From: Malus domestica
Taxonomy: Eukaryota; Streptophyta; Magnoliopsida; Rosales; Rosaceae
NCBI RefSeq assembly: GCF_042453785.1
Contig: NC_091667.1
Coordinates: forward strand, 36,820,001-36,884,000
Direction of reading: 5' to 3'
DNA length: 64,000 nt
Made by a program: the position numbers and the translations under genes. Under the pieces are notes generated by a model. The model did not search any database. It was given only the letters and a program-made list of their open reading frames with translations, and was not told the origin of the DNA. Each line of letters begins with the position of its first letter. Position 1 is the stretch's first letter. Positions 14,201 through 24,901 of the stretch are shown here, in pieces.

Positions 14201-17200
14201 GGTTGACACACAGGGACTTTCCAATTATCCAGCAATGGTACTGTTCCTTTACCTTCTCTTCGATTTTGAGAAAGTAGTCATGTTGGGAGTCTGGCTCTCG
14301 AGATTCGGAGGAAGGTGCCTCTTCGATTTTGGAGCAAGCAATCTTGTTGGGACTGTTTTCTCGAATGTGAGTAAAGGTTGGGCATGTTTGCTAGTCTACC
14401 TTGCCACGAAGCACAGAGGTTGACACACAGGGACTTTCCAATTATCCAGCAGTGGTACTGTTCCTTTACCCTTGTGGGTAATAATATGGTAGCTAGACCT
14501 TCAAAATTTATGTGTCTAAACTTTGTTAGTGCTGTTTCTTTGCTATTCTTTTACCTTTCTTGGTCAGAGCGATGTAGTGGGAGCTGCAAGCTTCACGTGC
14601 TCAACTTTGGCAGAGAACTTTGGCAAAGTGATCTGTGGTACCCATGAGTTATTGTTGCGTGTGGGAAGTGGGTGATTGAACAGTAAGATTCATGTGCTTT
14701 CTACTTCACCAGAAGTCTTCGACAGAATGCCCATAATTTCTGCAAAGCTGAGTGTGCGTGTGACAGGTGCTGACAAGGCTAGAAAAGTAGGTGCCTCTTC
14801 GATTTCTGAGATCGGCCCTCGTGGTCTCTGAGCAGCCCAGCTTTTGAGAAAGCGAGCGCCTCTTCGATTGATTCGGAGAACGGTGCCTCACCGATTTTTT
14901 AGAAAGCAATCATGCTGGGGGTCTGGCTCTCGAGATTCGGGGAGCAGTGTCTCTTCGATTTTTGAGAAAGTAATCATGTTGGGAGAATGGCTCTCGAGAT
15001 TCGGAGGGCGGTGCCTCTTCGATTTTGGAGCAAGCAATCTTGTTGGGAGTGTTTTCTCGAATGTGAGTAAAGGTTGGGCATGTTTGCTAGTCTACCTTGC
15101 CACGAAGCACAGAGGTTGACACACAGGGACTTTCCAATTATCCAGCAATGGTACTGTTCCTTTACCCTCTCTTCGATTTTTAAGAAAGTAGTCATGTTGG
15201 GAGTCTGGCTCTTTAGATTCGGAGGACGGTGCCTCTTCGATTTTGGTGCAAGCAATCTTATTGGGAGTGTTTTCTCGAATGTGAGTAAAGGTTGGGCATG
15301 TTTGCTAGTCTACCTTGCCACGAAGCACAGAGGTTGACATACATGGACTTTCCAATTATCCAGCAGTGGTACTGTTCCTTTACCCTTGTGGGTAATAATA
15401 TGGTAGCTAGACCTTCAAAATTTATGGGTCTAAACTTTGTTAGTGCTGTTTCTTTGCTATTCTTTTACCCTTCTTGGTCAGAGCGATGTAGTGGGAGCTG
15501 CAAGCTTCACGTGCTCAACTTTGGCAGAGAACTTTGGCAAAGTTATCTGTGGTACCCATGAGCTATTATTGCGTGTGGGAAGTGGGTGATTGAACAGTAA
15601 GATTCATGTGTTTTCTACTTCCCCAGAAGTCTTTGACAGAATGCCCATAATTTCCGCAAAGCTGAGTGTGCGTGTGACAGGTGCTGACAAGGCTGGAAAA
15701 GTAGGTGCCTCTTCGATTTCTGAGATCGGCCCTCGTGGTCTCTAGGGAGCCCAGCTTTTGAGAAAGCGAGCGCCTCTTCGATTTCTGAGATCGGCCTTCG
15801 TGGTCTTTGAGCAGCCCAACTTTTGAGAAAGCAAACGGCTCTTCGATTTCTGAGATCAACCCTCGTGATCTCTAAGCAGCCCAACTTTTGAGAAAGCAAA
15901 CGCCTCTTCGATTTCTGAGCAGGCGCCTCTTTGATTTCTGAAGCTCCGTCGAGTGCAGATTTTTATAGAGGCTGGCATTAAGTTCCAAAGAACACTTGAA
16001 TCTCCACCAGTAGAAGCTTCATTCTTGCACTTCTAAGATCTTGATTTGTCCGACCTCTTCTCTCTTCAACACCTTTGAAAATGTCTGGCCCCTCCGACCG
16101 TCGTTTTGACTTGAACCTTGTTGAAGAGGCAGCCCCGCCTTCTCCAGACAACATATGGCGCCCATCCTTCGTCTCCCCTACTGGTCCTCTTACCGTTGGG
16201 GATTCCGTGATGAAGAATGATATGACCGCTGCGGTGGTGGCCAGGAACCTTCTCACTCCCAAAGATAACAGACTACTTTCCAAACGGTCTGATGAGTTAG
16301 CTGTTAAGGATTCGCTGGCTCTCAGTGTTCAGTGTGCAGGTTCTGTGTCTAATATGGCCCAACGCCTATTTGCTCGAACCCGCCAAGTTGAATCATTGGC
16401 GGCTGAAGTGATGAGTCTCAAACAGGAGATTAGAGGGCTCAAGCATGAGAATAAACAGTTGCACCGGCTCGCACATGACTATGCTACAAACATGAAGAGG
16501 AAGCTTGACCAGATGAAGGAAACTGATGGTCAGGTTTTACTTGATCATCAGAGATTTGTGGGTTTGTTCCAAAGGCATTTATTGCCTTCGTCTTCTGGGG
16601 CTGTACCGCGTAATGAAGCTCCAAATGATCAACCTCTGATGCCTCCTCCTTCTAGGGTTCTGTCCAGTACTGAGGCTCCAAATGATCCCCCTCCGGTGCC
16701 TTCTCTTTCTGGGGCTCTACCGACTGCTGAGACTTCTCCTAAGCAACCTTTGTGAAGGCTCCCTCTTGTGTGTTTATTTTGACTCATGTATATGTACATA
16801 TTTGTAGCTTATCGGGGATATCAATAAATAAGCTTTCCTTCATTTCAACGTATTGTGTTAAATATCTAGAAGAAGAAAAATATACAAGTTTCCAGGTATC
16901 AAATAAACTGTCTTATGGCCACATTTGGTGCCTAGAAATCAATGTATGTTGGAAGAAGGAATCAATGAAGGTTGAAAGAAGAAATTTTGTCCAAGTGGAG
17001 TTGGACATGGTCCCAACCAATCGCCACAAAATGATAGGATACTTCTTACTAATTCATCTCATTCCTTCAATTTCATTTCTTACTTCAACATGCCTTGAAT
17101 CTAGAGAATTAATTTATATAGTCCAGTCCTAGTGGTCAAGCGTGACTCATGCATATTCATCATTGGCAGGTATATAATCATATAACAACTACATAATGAT

Positions 17201-17911
17201 TTACAAACAGCAAGAAATTACACCTTCCCCTCATGTAAGCTGACTCTCTTGAATGAATACACTCGAATCAAATCCCACCTAGTGTTATATTATATCACAC
17301 CCGAAATTCTACCTTTGTATTAAGTTTATAATTATAAACCCCTTCAGTTAATACACCTACAGTATACCCTTCGCTAGTATATAACAAAAACAGTTAAAAA
17401 AACAACAGCAATAACAGTTGATGCGAGTTAGCATCTGAGAACAAAAACAACACTGTAGTTGTACTGGAATTGAATGCAACTAATAAAATCTCGTTACGAT
17501 CTAAATTTGGGGTTTCAACACTAATGTAATCACAGAATAAGATGCGAATTAAACCAACAAAAACATACATTTTGGATCTATATCAAATTTTATGTAAATT
17601 TTAATGATAATCTAATTCCGCTATATTATTGTTTTTGTCCTCGGATGCAAACCCTAAACGCAAATATTCACACAAAAAGAATATAATCTATGAAAAACAT
17701 AGTAAAACGGACCTTTGAGGTCTGGAGAACCGTGTGAAATAAGGGCGGTGGGTTGAGTGACATCCGAGCCGAAAGAGGCAGCGGCAGCAGCTTTTGGGTG
17801 AGCGGGCGATCGGGATTTTTTCTTCTTAGAGATACCCCCGCCGATGCTACTGTTGCTTTTCCTTTGCCTGTAGAAGCCCTTCATATTCTCTGCTTTTGAT
17901 CCTGATGCCAT
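11291..17911 (-). CDS. POLD4: DNA polymerase delta subunit 4 (POLD4, p12 homologue)
   Basis: Two exons, 17713-17911 (199 bp) and 11291-11484 (194 bp), join in phase 1 to give 130 aa. Exon 1 encodes the start MASGSKAENMKGFYRQ (the MKGFYRQ part matches the PIP-like N-terminus of plant homologues), a basic Ser/Lys stretch, and the VTQPTALISHGSPDL segment. Exon 2 begins with the acidic DDYDEQEELLRKFD block and carries the family core FDMNLAYGPCIGMTRLARLE and GLNPPKEVESLL before a short C-terminus. POLD4 stabilises the replicative polymerase delta holoenzyme in the nucleus. The Trp usually seen after the MTR-x-x-R motif is Leu here. An in-frame upstream ATG at 17986 exists, but the chosen start at 17911 fits homologues. 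The 6228-bp intron (11485-17712) contains the RTE, LTR and large repeat elements listed separately. Intron sequence at 11485-11945 and 16871-17712 shows no other feature. Confidence 0.9.
11946..12568 (-). mobile_element. RTE-type LINE, 3' end fragment
   Basis: Three minus-strand frames together give the C-terminus of a plant RTE reverse transcriptase ORF. They contain FRYLGSILQENGELDGD (near 12540-12500), MRMLRGMCGHTRKDKI (near 12320-12270) and VQGRRGRGRPRKTLEETL (near 12125-12070), ending IHIADPT at 11977. Downstream on the minus strand come a short 3' UTR and a (TTG)n tail (plus-strand CAA repeats at 11947-11964), the usual 3' end of these elements. Frameshifts make it dead. The 5' side stops where the LTR fragment at 12569 begins. 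Confidence 0.9.
12569..12791 (-). repeat. Partial LTR, inverted copy of the 1-482 repeat
   Basis: This is a near-identical reverse complement of the segment at about 268-482, including the block around GGTTCACCCAGATTGGCTAC. The match stops at about 12791, just before the TATA box would be expected, where unrelated sequence of the large internal element begins. The TATA and G-box part is missing, so the LTR is truncated or joined to an internal region. Confidence 0.8.
13957..15782 (+). repeat. Tandem duplication of a 913-bp block
   Basis: Corresponding landmarks recur with an offset of 913-914 bp: GATTCGGAGAACG at 13957 and 14870, GCAGTGTCTC at 14031 and 14944, CTTGTGGGTA at 14471 and 15385, AGCGAGCGCC at 14851 and 15765. 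Inside each unit a roughly 215-bp subunit, containing a CTTCGATTTTGGAGCAAGC word and a TTGCCACGAAGCACA word, is itself repeated, giving four copies in all. Confidence 0.85.
15705..15925 (+). repeat. Short tandem repeats of about 65 bp
   Basis: Three to four imperfect units each read GCCTCTTCGATTTCTGAGAT, then a TGGTCTCT word, then CAGCCCAGCTTTTGAGAAAGC. They begin near 15706, 15771, 15833 and 15901. They lie directly upstream of the coiled-coil ORF and could form its 5' leader or promoter region. Confidence 0.75.
16081..16755 (+). CDS. Uncharacterised coiled-coil protein of a repeat element
   Basis: An intact 224-codon frame with ATG at 16081 in a good context (AAAATGTC). The N-terminus (1-60) is acidic/Pro-rich with a SPDNIWRPSFVSP motif. 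Residues about 60-105 are basic, and residues about 105-145 have heptad-like Leu/Met spacing (VESLAAEVMSLKQEIRGL onward), predicting a coiled coil. The C-terminus (175-224) is made of imperfect Pro/Ala/Ser-rich repeats containing EAPND. No catalytic motif, membrane segment or zinc finger is seen. It is embedded in a large repeat, so it is probably element-encoded rather than a POLD4-intron host gene, and I recall similar predicted proteins as multicopy in apple. Function is unknown. An AATAAA-type signal follows about 70 bp after the stop. Confidence 0.6.
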   Translation: MSGPSDRRFDLNLVEEAAPPSPDNIWRPSFVSPTGPLTVGDSVMKNDMTAAVVARNLLTPKDNRLLSKRSDELAVKDSLALSVQCAGSVSNMAQRLFARTRQVESLAAEVMSLKQEIRGLKHENKQLHRLAHDYATNMKRKLDQMKETDGQVLLDHQRFVGLFQRHLLPSSSGAVPRNEAPNDQPLMPPPSRVLSSTEAPNDPPPVPSLSGALPTAETSPKQPL

Positions 17912-18080
17912 CCCCACCCCCTCCCTCCAAACTTTCGAATTTTGAATTCCTTTCTTCTTTAGAGAAAATTGATATAATTTGAACAAAAAAGAACAAGAGA
18001 AAATTGAGATAAGCCCATTACGTATCCTTAAAGTCCTTTCATAAATAATATTTTTGCCTGGCCCCGTTGGATACTGTCAA

Positions 18081-18303
18081 AAATTCAAATCGCTTTTTTA
18101 CTAAAATGATTATTGAGATTTGCATAACAATTTATTTTGATTCTTAAAATTTAAAATTCAAATCACTTTTTTACCAAAATGATTATTGAGATTTGCATAA
18201 CAATTTATTTTGATTCTTAAAATTTAAAATTCAAATCACTTTTTTACCAAAATGATTATTGAAATTTGCATAACAATTTATTTTGATTCTTAAAATTTAA
18301 AAT
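18081..18303. repeat. 73-bp tandem repeat, three copies
   Basis: AAATTCAAAT starts units at 18081, 18154 and 18227, giving a 73-bp period with very few differences. The unit is one arm segment of the inverted-repeat element at 18090-18603. Similarity between units suggests recent amplification. Confidence 0.9.
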
Positions 18304-18603
18304 CAATAGAAATGTTTACCGAGTTTGTCCACCGTCAATCATTTTGGTCTTTCTTTGAAAAATCTCCATTAAATAAAAATAAAATGATAAAAATTCCCTC
18401 AATTTTTATCAAATCATTTTGACCTATTGTTTATTAAATTGAGGGTAATTTTGTCATTTGTTTCTTATTTAACATAATTTTTCAAGGAATGACCAAAATG
18501 ATTAATGGTGAACAAACTCAGGGACCACTTCTATTGATTTCAAATCTCAATGACCAAAGTGATGAACTATACAAATCTCAAGAACCATTTTGACTAAAAA
18601 GCC
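18090..18603. mobile_element. MITE-like inverted-repeat element with an expanded left arm
   Basis: The left arm (one 73-bp unit plus 18304-18352) is matched in reverse by the right arm (18490-18603). The right end GACTAAAAAGCC pairs with the CGCTTTTTTACT word near 18090. The central part is AT-rich. No ORF is present. A relative with the same right end lies at 19229-19503. No clear target duplication was found. Confidence 0.6.
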
Positions 18604-19228
18604 AATTCAAAATCATAGAGATTTTTTTCTACTCATGTACTTGCCACCGAACTACTAATTTATAGAAGATTCACTTAATGAACTAAGGTTTTATAATCAA
18701 AATAATTTTTAGGGTGAAGTTCATGAGCTATCACTTCCTTGAAAATTAGGTTGTTGAATTATTTTTTGGGTAAAATAAGTCCGTAAATTCATTAAAAATT
18801 GCTAATTTCATCACTATTATCATATTCAAAGCTATTTTATCCAATTTTTCATCAACTTAAGTCATTTGACACATTTTAAAGTGTAATACCGTCATTTTCT
18901 CACCTATAAGCCCTTAACATTTCATATAGGTTGTGAATCTAACCTCTAATTTACCTCACAAAATTAACTCCATACACTATTTCTTTATGAAAAATTACCA
19001 ATCTACCCTCCAGTGTGTATCACATGCAAATAATGTAACTTAAATTGACAAAAAATTAAATATGGTAGTTTCAAATATAATATTAGAAATGTGTAATTGG
19101 CAGATTTTTATAATTTAAGGACTGATTTTTCTGAAAAAAAAAATTGTTTAACGACCTAATTTTCACTCGTGATAATTCAGAGGCTAAATTGGCAGTTCAC
19201 TTTAATTTTTATTATTAGCATGACTACG
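18604..19228. other. AT-rich spacer, nothing recognised
   Basis: Long AT-rich stretch with words such as CTAATTTTCACT and ACCTAATTTTC that hint at an old, decayed repeat. No ORF or RNA gene is visible. Confidence 0.35.
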
Positions 19229-19503
19229 CACTTTGGTCACCGAGCTTCAAAATCAATAAAACTGTCCTTGTGTTTGTTCACCATCAATCATGTTAGTCAT
19301 TATGTTGTTAAATCATTTTAGTCTATTGTTTAGTAAATTAAGATTAATTTTTGTCACTTTGGTCCTTATTTAGCATAAATTTTTCACAAAATGAACAAAA
19401 TGATTGATGATGAGCAAACACAAGACCAATTCTATCAATTTTAAGTCACAGAGATCAAAGTGAGGAGTTATATAAATTATAAGATTCTTTTGGCTAAAAA
19501 GCC
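19229..19503. mobile_element. Second, diverged copy of the 18.1-kb MITE family
   Basis: Its arms share the CACCATCAATCAT word near 19280 with an inverted partner near 19395-19415, and the right end TTTTGGCTAAAAAGCC (to 19503) matches the end of the element at 18603. It is about 275 bp and lacks the 73-bp amplification. Confidence 0.5.
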
Positions 19504-19731
19504 ATGAACCAAGTATTATTGTTGTTTGTATAATAAATAAATAAATCTCTTTACAGTACAGATACTAATCATACTAGAAGCCAAAAATTTCAGTCGTACA
19601 TTAATACGGGGACAGTAAAATTTAAAAAGAAAACATACTCAAATATTTGCTTTTGGTTTACTTGGGGTGCAAATTCCAATCCAAGCAGGAGGGGACTCAA
19701 AGAAGCAGTAGAGTAGCATATTTCATTTCGG

Positions 19732-22568
19732 CTATTCCTCCTTCTGACGGGATTTTGATTTTACATCATCAGGGATACACGATGACCAATATAGTGGCAA
19801 CACTGTGAGCAGTGCTTGTATTAGTAGGGCAAGTGGAAACCCTGAAAAGTCATTTCCCGTGACCCCAACATACGATGCAAGCACAACACCCAGATATCCA
19901 CTTACTATGAATGCAACCGCTATTGCAGACATCGCAAACGCCATTAGAGATCCCTCGCATCCTCGTGGGCAGAGTTTGGCTATAAGAATGCTGAAGGGCA
20001 AAATCTTCATAAACAAGAGAACCTCCGAAATGCCAGAAAACACCACGACGTAGAAATTGTCTGGCACCCCCATGTAATTTTGATAAATCCTATTTACAAA
20101 CAACGCATCAGAAATCATAAATATAGCCATTGTAACCTGAATGGCAGAAACTAGTTTCCTAGGTCTGACTGACTTCAAGTGACGATTATAAATGACACTC
20201 CATAGAAGCATTGCCACTTGGCCAAACACCTTTGAGATTCCCAACAGAGATGAGTCAATATTCAAGTACTGTGCCTGGTAAAAGAACATGGTGCCTGTCA
20301 ATGCTGGAATAATGGCATAAGATGCCGCAAACCATGATATTGAGTAAGTGATCTCAGGTTCTCTTAAAGCAACCAAGAGCTCAAAAAGTTTCTCTCGAAT
20401 CCCAACATTGGCTGTTCCTTCGGTATGGTTCAAAGAGCTTTCCTGGACAAAAATGCTTATCAAAAAGTGGACAGTGAGGAGAAGGCCATAGAACAGGAAC
20501 ATCTTTTGGGGAGATAATCTGTCAATGGCAAGACCACCTAGGAGACATCCAAGGACTCCACCCATAGCTGAAGCCATCGAAGAAAATGATTGAAGCTCGC
20601 CTGAGGATGACGGTTGGGAATTTTTTGGGGAAGTAGACTGTTTTCCTGCCTCTGCAACAATGGCATCATTGGCTACCTCAGCAATTGAAGCACCGAGATT
20701 ACTGAGGAGGAGATATAGTGTTATGGTTCCAATTGAGATGCCTGATTCAGAGAGCATTGCTATTGCTAGCCATGACACTGCTTGTAAGACCGCTGAAATA
20801 ACAGATGAGACAAAGAATAAAAGTTAAAAGTAAAAAAAAAAAAGAGGTTAGAAATGGACTTCCGACTAAAGAAAAGAATAATAAGAAGTTAGAAATGAAC
20901 TAGAACTAAAAGTATGTTGGTGGATTTAAAAACCATATTTAGGCCTAGGAAATGGAAACTTTAAATTCACATTTTTTTTTCAAGAGAAACTATTATAAAT
21001 TTATTATGTATCATGTGAACAAAAGCAGTGTATAACAAATTACAGTTGCTTGTAACGAACTAATGACAGATTTTGAAATTTACAAAAATGATATTTTCAA
21101 TGTTTAAACCTACATTTAAACATCTTTGAAACTTTGTCATGTGATGGCACACCGTGTATTAGGAGAAATTACTTACCCAACAACTTCTGTAATCACGATG
21201 AAGGTTCAAATTAGATGGGGAAAGAAGAGATGCAAACTGAATTTAAATAGCTGTGGAGAAGCATCTACAAATCTGCTACTTAAGCTTTTGCTATTTCGCT
21301 CCTCCGGAATCTTAGAGCAAAGCAAGGAAACCAGAGAAAATCAACATTGAGCTTCTGAATTATACAAATTTCCCGCCCATATCATGGCACACCGTGTATT
21401 AGGAGAAATTACTTACCCAACAACTTCTGTAATCACAATGAAGGTGCATCTTTATTCAAATTAGATGGGGAAAGAAGAGATGCAAACTGAATTTAAATAG
21501 CTGTGGAGAAGCATCTACAAATCTGCTACTTAAGCTTTTGCTATTTCGCTCCTCCGGAAACTTAGAGCAAAGCAAGGAAACCAGAGAAAATCAACATTGA
21601 GCTTCTGAATTATACAAATTTTTATCCAACTCCGTGTTGTATTCAGCACTCCTTTGAAGTAGTGGAGGCAAATAGCCCCAAAGAAACTGATTCCTTGGAT
21701 CAAATGATTATTTTAGACTATAACCCGTTTGACAGCCATTTTCGTTTATAGTTTATAGTTTTTATTTTTGTGCTAGAGATAAAGTATATGGGAGAAATGG
21801 TTTAGGGAGGAAAGAGAAAAGTGAAAACAATGTTAATATCAGTTTTTTGTTTTAGTTTTCATTCTGTGTTTCATTTTCTATACACATTCCTTTCAAACTT
21901 GTTCCACCATAATTCCTTTCCTTGGCCCTTTTTCATTACTCCTTCCTCCCGTGTATTGATTTATTGATTGCCTTTAGATGAGATACAAATCTCGAAATTT
22001 AAACTCATCTATCAGCCGCTATCAATGTAACCCTTTTACTCTTATCTATAGTATAGCACAAAGAAAAGAGTGAACACTAAAGAATCCTACGGGTAACAAA
22101 GAACAGTACTCATATGTACCAAAGCCAGTACTAGCCAAAAAGAAAAGCCCAATCCTGTAATAACCAATCCTATTATCCTAACCAAGTTCAAAATTATTGA
22201 CAGCCAGGAGTTCCAAAAGACGAAGCAATTCAGCAAAGATAGGCCAAAAAATACAGAGCAAACGGAAATTAAATGGGCGTAGACGTAGTAGTTACTAGTT
22301 AGGTACCTCCAAGGGCAATATAGGGAATACGGTGCTGGCCAGCAATGTAGACGGCGTCTGAAACGACACCGTAAAGGGGCTTGGCGACCATGGGGAGGTT
22401 GGCGGAGTTCTGCAGGAGCTGGAGAGTGGAGGGGTCCACGTGGAGGCCGTCCTTGAGGAAGAAGTTGACGGCCATCCATGGGAAGCACCTGAAGCCCTGC
22501 ACCCAGTACCCCAACCCCACCAACTTCCGGATCTTGTCCGCGTCACCCTCCGACGATGGCTCTAGCAT
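19732..22568 (-). CDS. FBT7: Folate-biopterin transporter family protein (BT1/FBT, major facilitator superfamily)
   Basis: Two exons, 22307-22568 (262 bp) and 19732-20792 (1061 bp), join in phase 1 to a 440-aa protein. Exon 1 holds the family signature GYWVQGFRCFPWMAVNFFLKDGL and a PSTLQLLQ...ANLPMVAKPLYGVVSD segment. Exon 2 starts ...VLQAVSWLAIA and has LLLSNLGASIAEVANDAIVAE, the hallmark ANDAIVAE motif, then ten or so further hydrophobic segments. The family moves folates or pterins across membranes; some plant members act in the plastid envelope. No obvious transit peptide is present, so location is uncertain. The protein is closest in memory to At1g64890 (FBT7). The start is the ATG at 22568; the longer frame from 22577 begins with GTG. 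The 1514-bp intron contains a 240-bp direct duplication. Confidence 0.93.
21145..21620. repeat. Direct duplication of about 235 bp inside the FBT intron
   Basis: TGGCACACCGTGTATTAGG occurs at 21145 and 21385 (offset 240 bp), and the copies stay nearly identical to the TGAATTATACAAATTT end. The second copy has a roughly 11-bp insertion near 21447 and few substitutions, so the duplication is recent. Confidence 0.9.
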
Positions 22569-22610
22569 TTTCCACACTCACACAAGCCACCGCACAACTT
22601 TTATTATGAT

Positions 22611-22617
22611 TTATATA
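22611..22617 (-). promoter_or_regulatory. Candidate TATA box of the FBT gene
   Basis: The minus strand reads TATATAA about 45 bp upstream of the ATG at 22568. If used, the 5' UTR would be very short, so another upstream start remains possible. No other TATA-like motif is better placed before the transposon cluster that begins at 22887. Confidence 0.35.
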
Positions 22618-22886
22618 CCGATAAAGAAAAAAGTGTTAGGCTTTTATAACAGGGTTCAAGTGGGAATGCTGGGTGAATCTTTTTTAACATGGAACTTTAA
22701 CAAAAAGTTCCTGGTACTGTTCATTTTAACGAAAAATCACATTTTTATATTAAAAAGTCAATCCTGATACTATTCATTTTATCCTTTATTTTGTCCTTAT
22801 CATTAAAACTCACAGTTTTCAAGTCCTTTTCATTAGTTTTCCTTTTTTAATATCCAAATTACTTGTCTCCTATAATAGGGTCCAAC

Positions 22887-24241
22887 CAAGGAAGAAAATA
22901 TCGGTAATATCAGAAATATCGGTAGTCCGAAAACATGAAAATATCGATGGAAATATCGGGATAATATCGATATCGATAAAAATTACATGGAAACCACGGA
23001 AATTGTAAGAAAAACTTGGAAATTTTTATTGAAACTTTGCAGGATGTTTATTTAGTCAATTATCTATTAGTTTATCATAAAAAATTGGAAGGAAATGCAT
23101 TGCATGATGGATTTAACATTATCAAGTTGATTATATAGCGAGCTGGCAAACATTGTGAGTGTAGAAAATATGTAGTAATTAATGAAAAAAATTTAAACAC
23201 ACCATAATCATTTATATATAATGAATTAGTACAATATTTTACACTTTATACATTGTACCATTCCTAAAAGATGTAAAAGTTGAATTATTTACCATGCTTT
23301 TCTTTTCTCACACCGTCACACACCACCTACACACACACGCCACCGACACACACACACACGCACACACAGGGATCACACACGCCACCACACACGCACACAC
23401 GACTTGTCTCTAGATCCTTCTCTCTTCTCCCTCTCCCTTCTCCCACAAACACACACAGAGATCGACAGATCTCTCGAATTCTCGATCCTTCTCTCTTCTC
23501 CCTTCTCCCATACACACGCACAGAGACCTTTCTCGATCCTTCTTCCACATGGCATTCTCCTCCTCCCTCGCCTTCCTCCTCGTTCGCGTATTCCGCCTCG
23601 TCAGCGAACCCATGAACTCTGAGTTCTCTTGATCCTTCTCCGCCTTCCTCACCGATCCCACCGATAACAACCCCACCTCTGTCGTTGACTCCAGCGACGA
23701 CCACCACGACCCCCAATCGCCCCCAAACCCCAACCTCAACCTCCACAACAACCACCCATTCTCCTCCTCCCCTCGGAGACTGCCCCGCCGGCGCCGCGCT
23801 CGCCTCCGTCTCTGTTCCACGTCTGCTTCAACCCAAGACCACGCCTGCTTCGCCGTGGGGACAAACCACGAGTTGTGGATCTACAACTGCGAGCTCGATC
23901 CGTTCTGGAGTTGTGGATCTACGCCTGCTTCAACCTAAGAGCTGCGTCAATCCGTTCTGCGAGCTCTTTCGCCGCGACTTCGACAACGGCGGGGGAATCG
24001 GCGTCGTTGAGGCGCAGATCTTGGGTTTGAGCATGGATTGCAGAGAGATCTGGGCAGCTGGGGGGACGACGCAGCCGAGGCTGCCTTTCCGACGACGGAT
24101 CCACGACGACTTTTTCGATAATATCGAAAATATCGCGATATTTTGACGATAATGAGACGGATATGTGGGAAAATATCGGAGCCTCTGAAAAACGATAATA
24201 TCGGCAAAATATCGCCGATATTATCGATATTTAATACCATG
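22887..24241. mobile_element. Non-autonomous hAT-like element, copy 1
   Basis: GGTCCAAC at 22879-22886 is repeated exactly at 24242-24249, an 8-bp target duplication as made by hAT transposases. The termini CAAGG and (reverse) CATGG fit the hAT CA-N-N-G pattern. Both ends carry clusters of ATATCG/CGATAT words, a palindromic subterminal repeat. The interior has a CA-rich microsatellite block (23325-23400) and a C/T-rich stretch with overlapping frames but no transposase. It shares its ends and the 22980-23260 interior with the copy at 44079-45240. Confidence 0.85.
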
Positions 24242-24307
24242 GGTCCAACTAATTAGGACTATTATTATTTTTTTAAATATATTTTAATAAAAAAGAAAAA
24301 AGTGTTA

Positions 24308-24661
24308 GGGGTGATTTGGGAGTGAGGTGCCTAAAAAAAAACACCTATGAAAAAAAGCTATAAGGGTTTTAGATGTTTGGTAAACTGAAAAAAAAGGGCT
24401 TATTTTGGAAGCTGTTGTGAGAATAAGCTAAAATCAAAGGAAAAAGCTGAAGCTGCTATTTGCAGCTTTGGAAAACTGGTTTTTTTCAAAGAACACAGAG
24501 GTACAGTGCTCATTTAATGAAAAGACCCACTATCAGACTGTTTTTTTTTTTTCCAAAAGCACTTTTACAAAAAAGTTTACCAAACACTCTGCTGATTTAT
24601 TTCACAGCCACTTATTCTCACAGCAGTTTTTTTTCAAAGCACAGCAATACCAAACCAGCCC
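24308..24661. mobile_element. Tourist-like MITE (PIF/Harbinger type)
   Basis: The left end GGGGTGATTTGGGAG and the reverse complement of the right end GGGCTGGTTTGGTATTGC are imperfect inverted repeats. They are flanked by TTA at 24305-24307 and 24662-24664. The 354-bp element has poly-T/poly-A rich arms and no ORF. Confidence 0.8.
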
Positions 24662-24677
24662 TTAAGCTGTTATAATA

Positions 24678-24901
24678 GAGAAAGGATCCTCTCCATATCC
24701 TTTTTGTGAGGATCTCGAGAATCTTCTAATCACATTCGTTCATTATACATCATGTGATCAATTTTTATTAGGTATTATTTATATTTAATTTTAAATAAAA
24801 AAAATTTACAATAATTTCTGACTGCACGATGTATGATGAACGGATGTGATTGGAGGATTCCCAAAATCCTTACAAAGAGGATCCAGCGAGGATCCTCTCT
24901 C
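24678..24901. mobile_element. Short Mutator-like MITE with 9-bp target duplication
   Basis: GTTATAATA at 24669-24677 recurs exactly at 24902-24910, the 9-bp duplication expected of Mutator-like elements. The termini GAGAAAGGATCCTCTCC and GGATCCTCTCTC form inverted repeats that extend further inside (CACATTCGTTCATTATACATC against its partner near 24830). It is 224 bp and non-coding. Confidence 0.88.

Larger units (their letters stand above)
12792..16870 (+). mobile_element. Large non-autonomous retroelement-like repeat in the POLD4 intron
   Basis: About 4 kb of structured repetitive DNA with no gag, protease, RT or integrase. It has several GT...AG intron-like segments near its left end (for example donor near 13057 and acceptor near 13106; donor near 13481 and acceptor near 13577). 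It also carries a duplicated 913-bp block, an array of about 65-bp repeats and an intact coiled-coil ORF at 16081-16755, ending with an AATAAATAAG polyadenylation-type signal near 16825. It abuts a truncated inverted LTR. The best description is a LARD-like element, but boundaries and a second LTR were not found. Confidence 0.5.

Noticed and set aside
23280-24146. Frames of 100-150 codons at 23280-24146
   Set aside because: Low-complexity C/T-rich core of hAT copy 1; several frames are open on both strands at once, as expected from composition.
24460-24675. Two overlapping plus-strand ORFs of 65-71 codons
   Set aside because: They lie within the Tourist-like MITE and its poly-T tracts.
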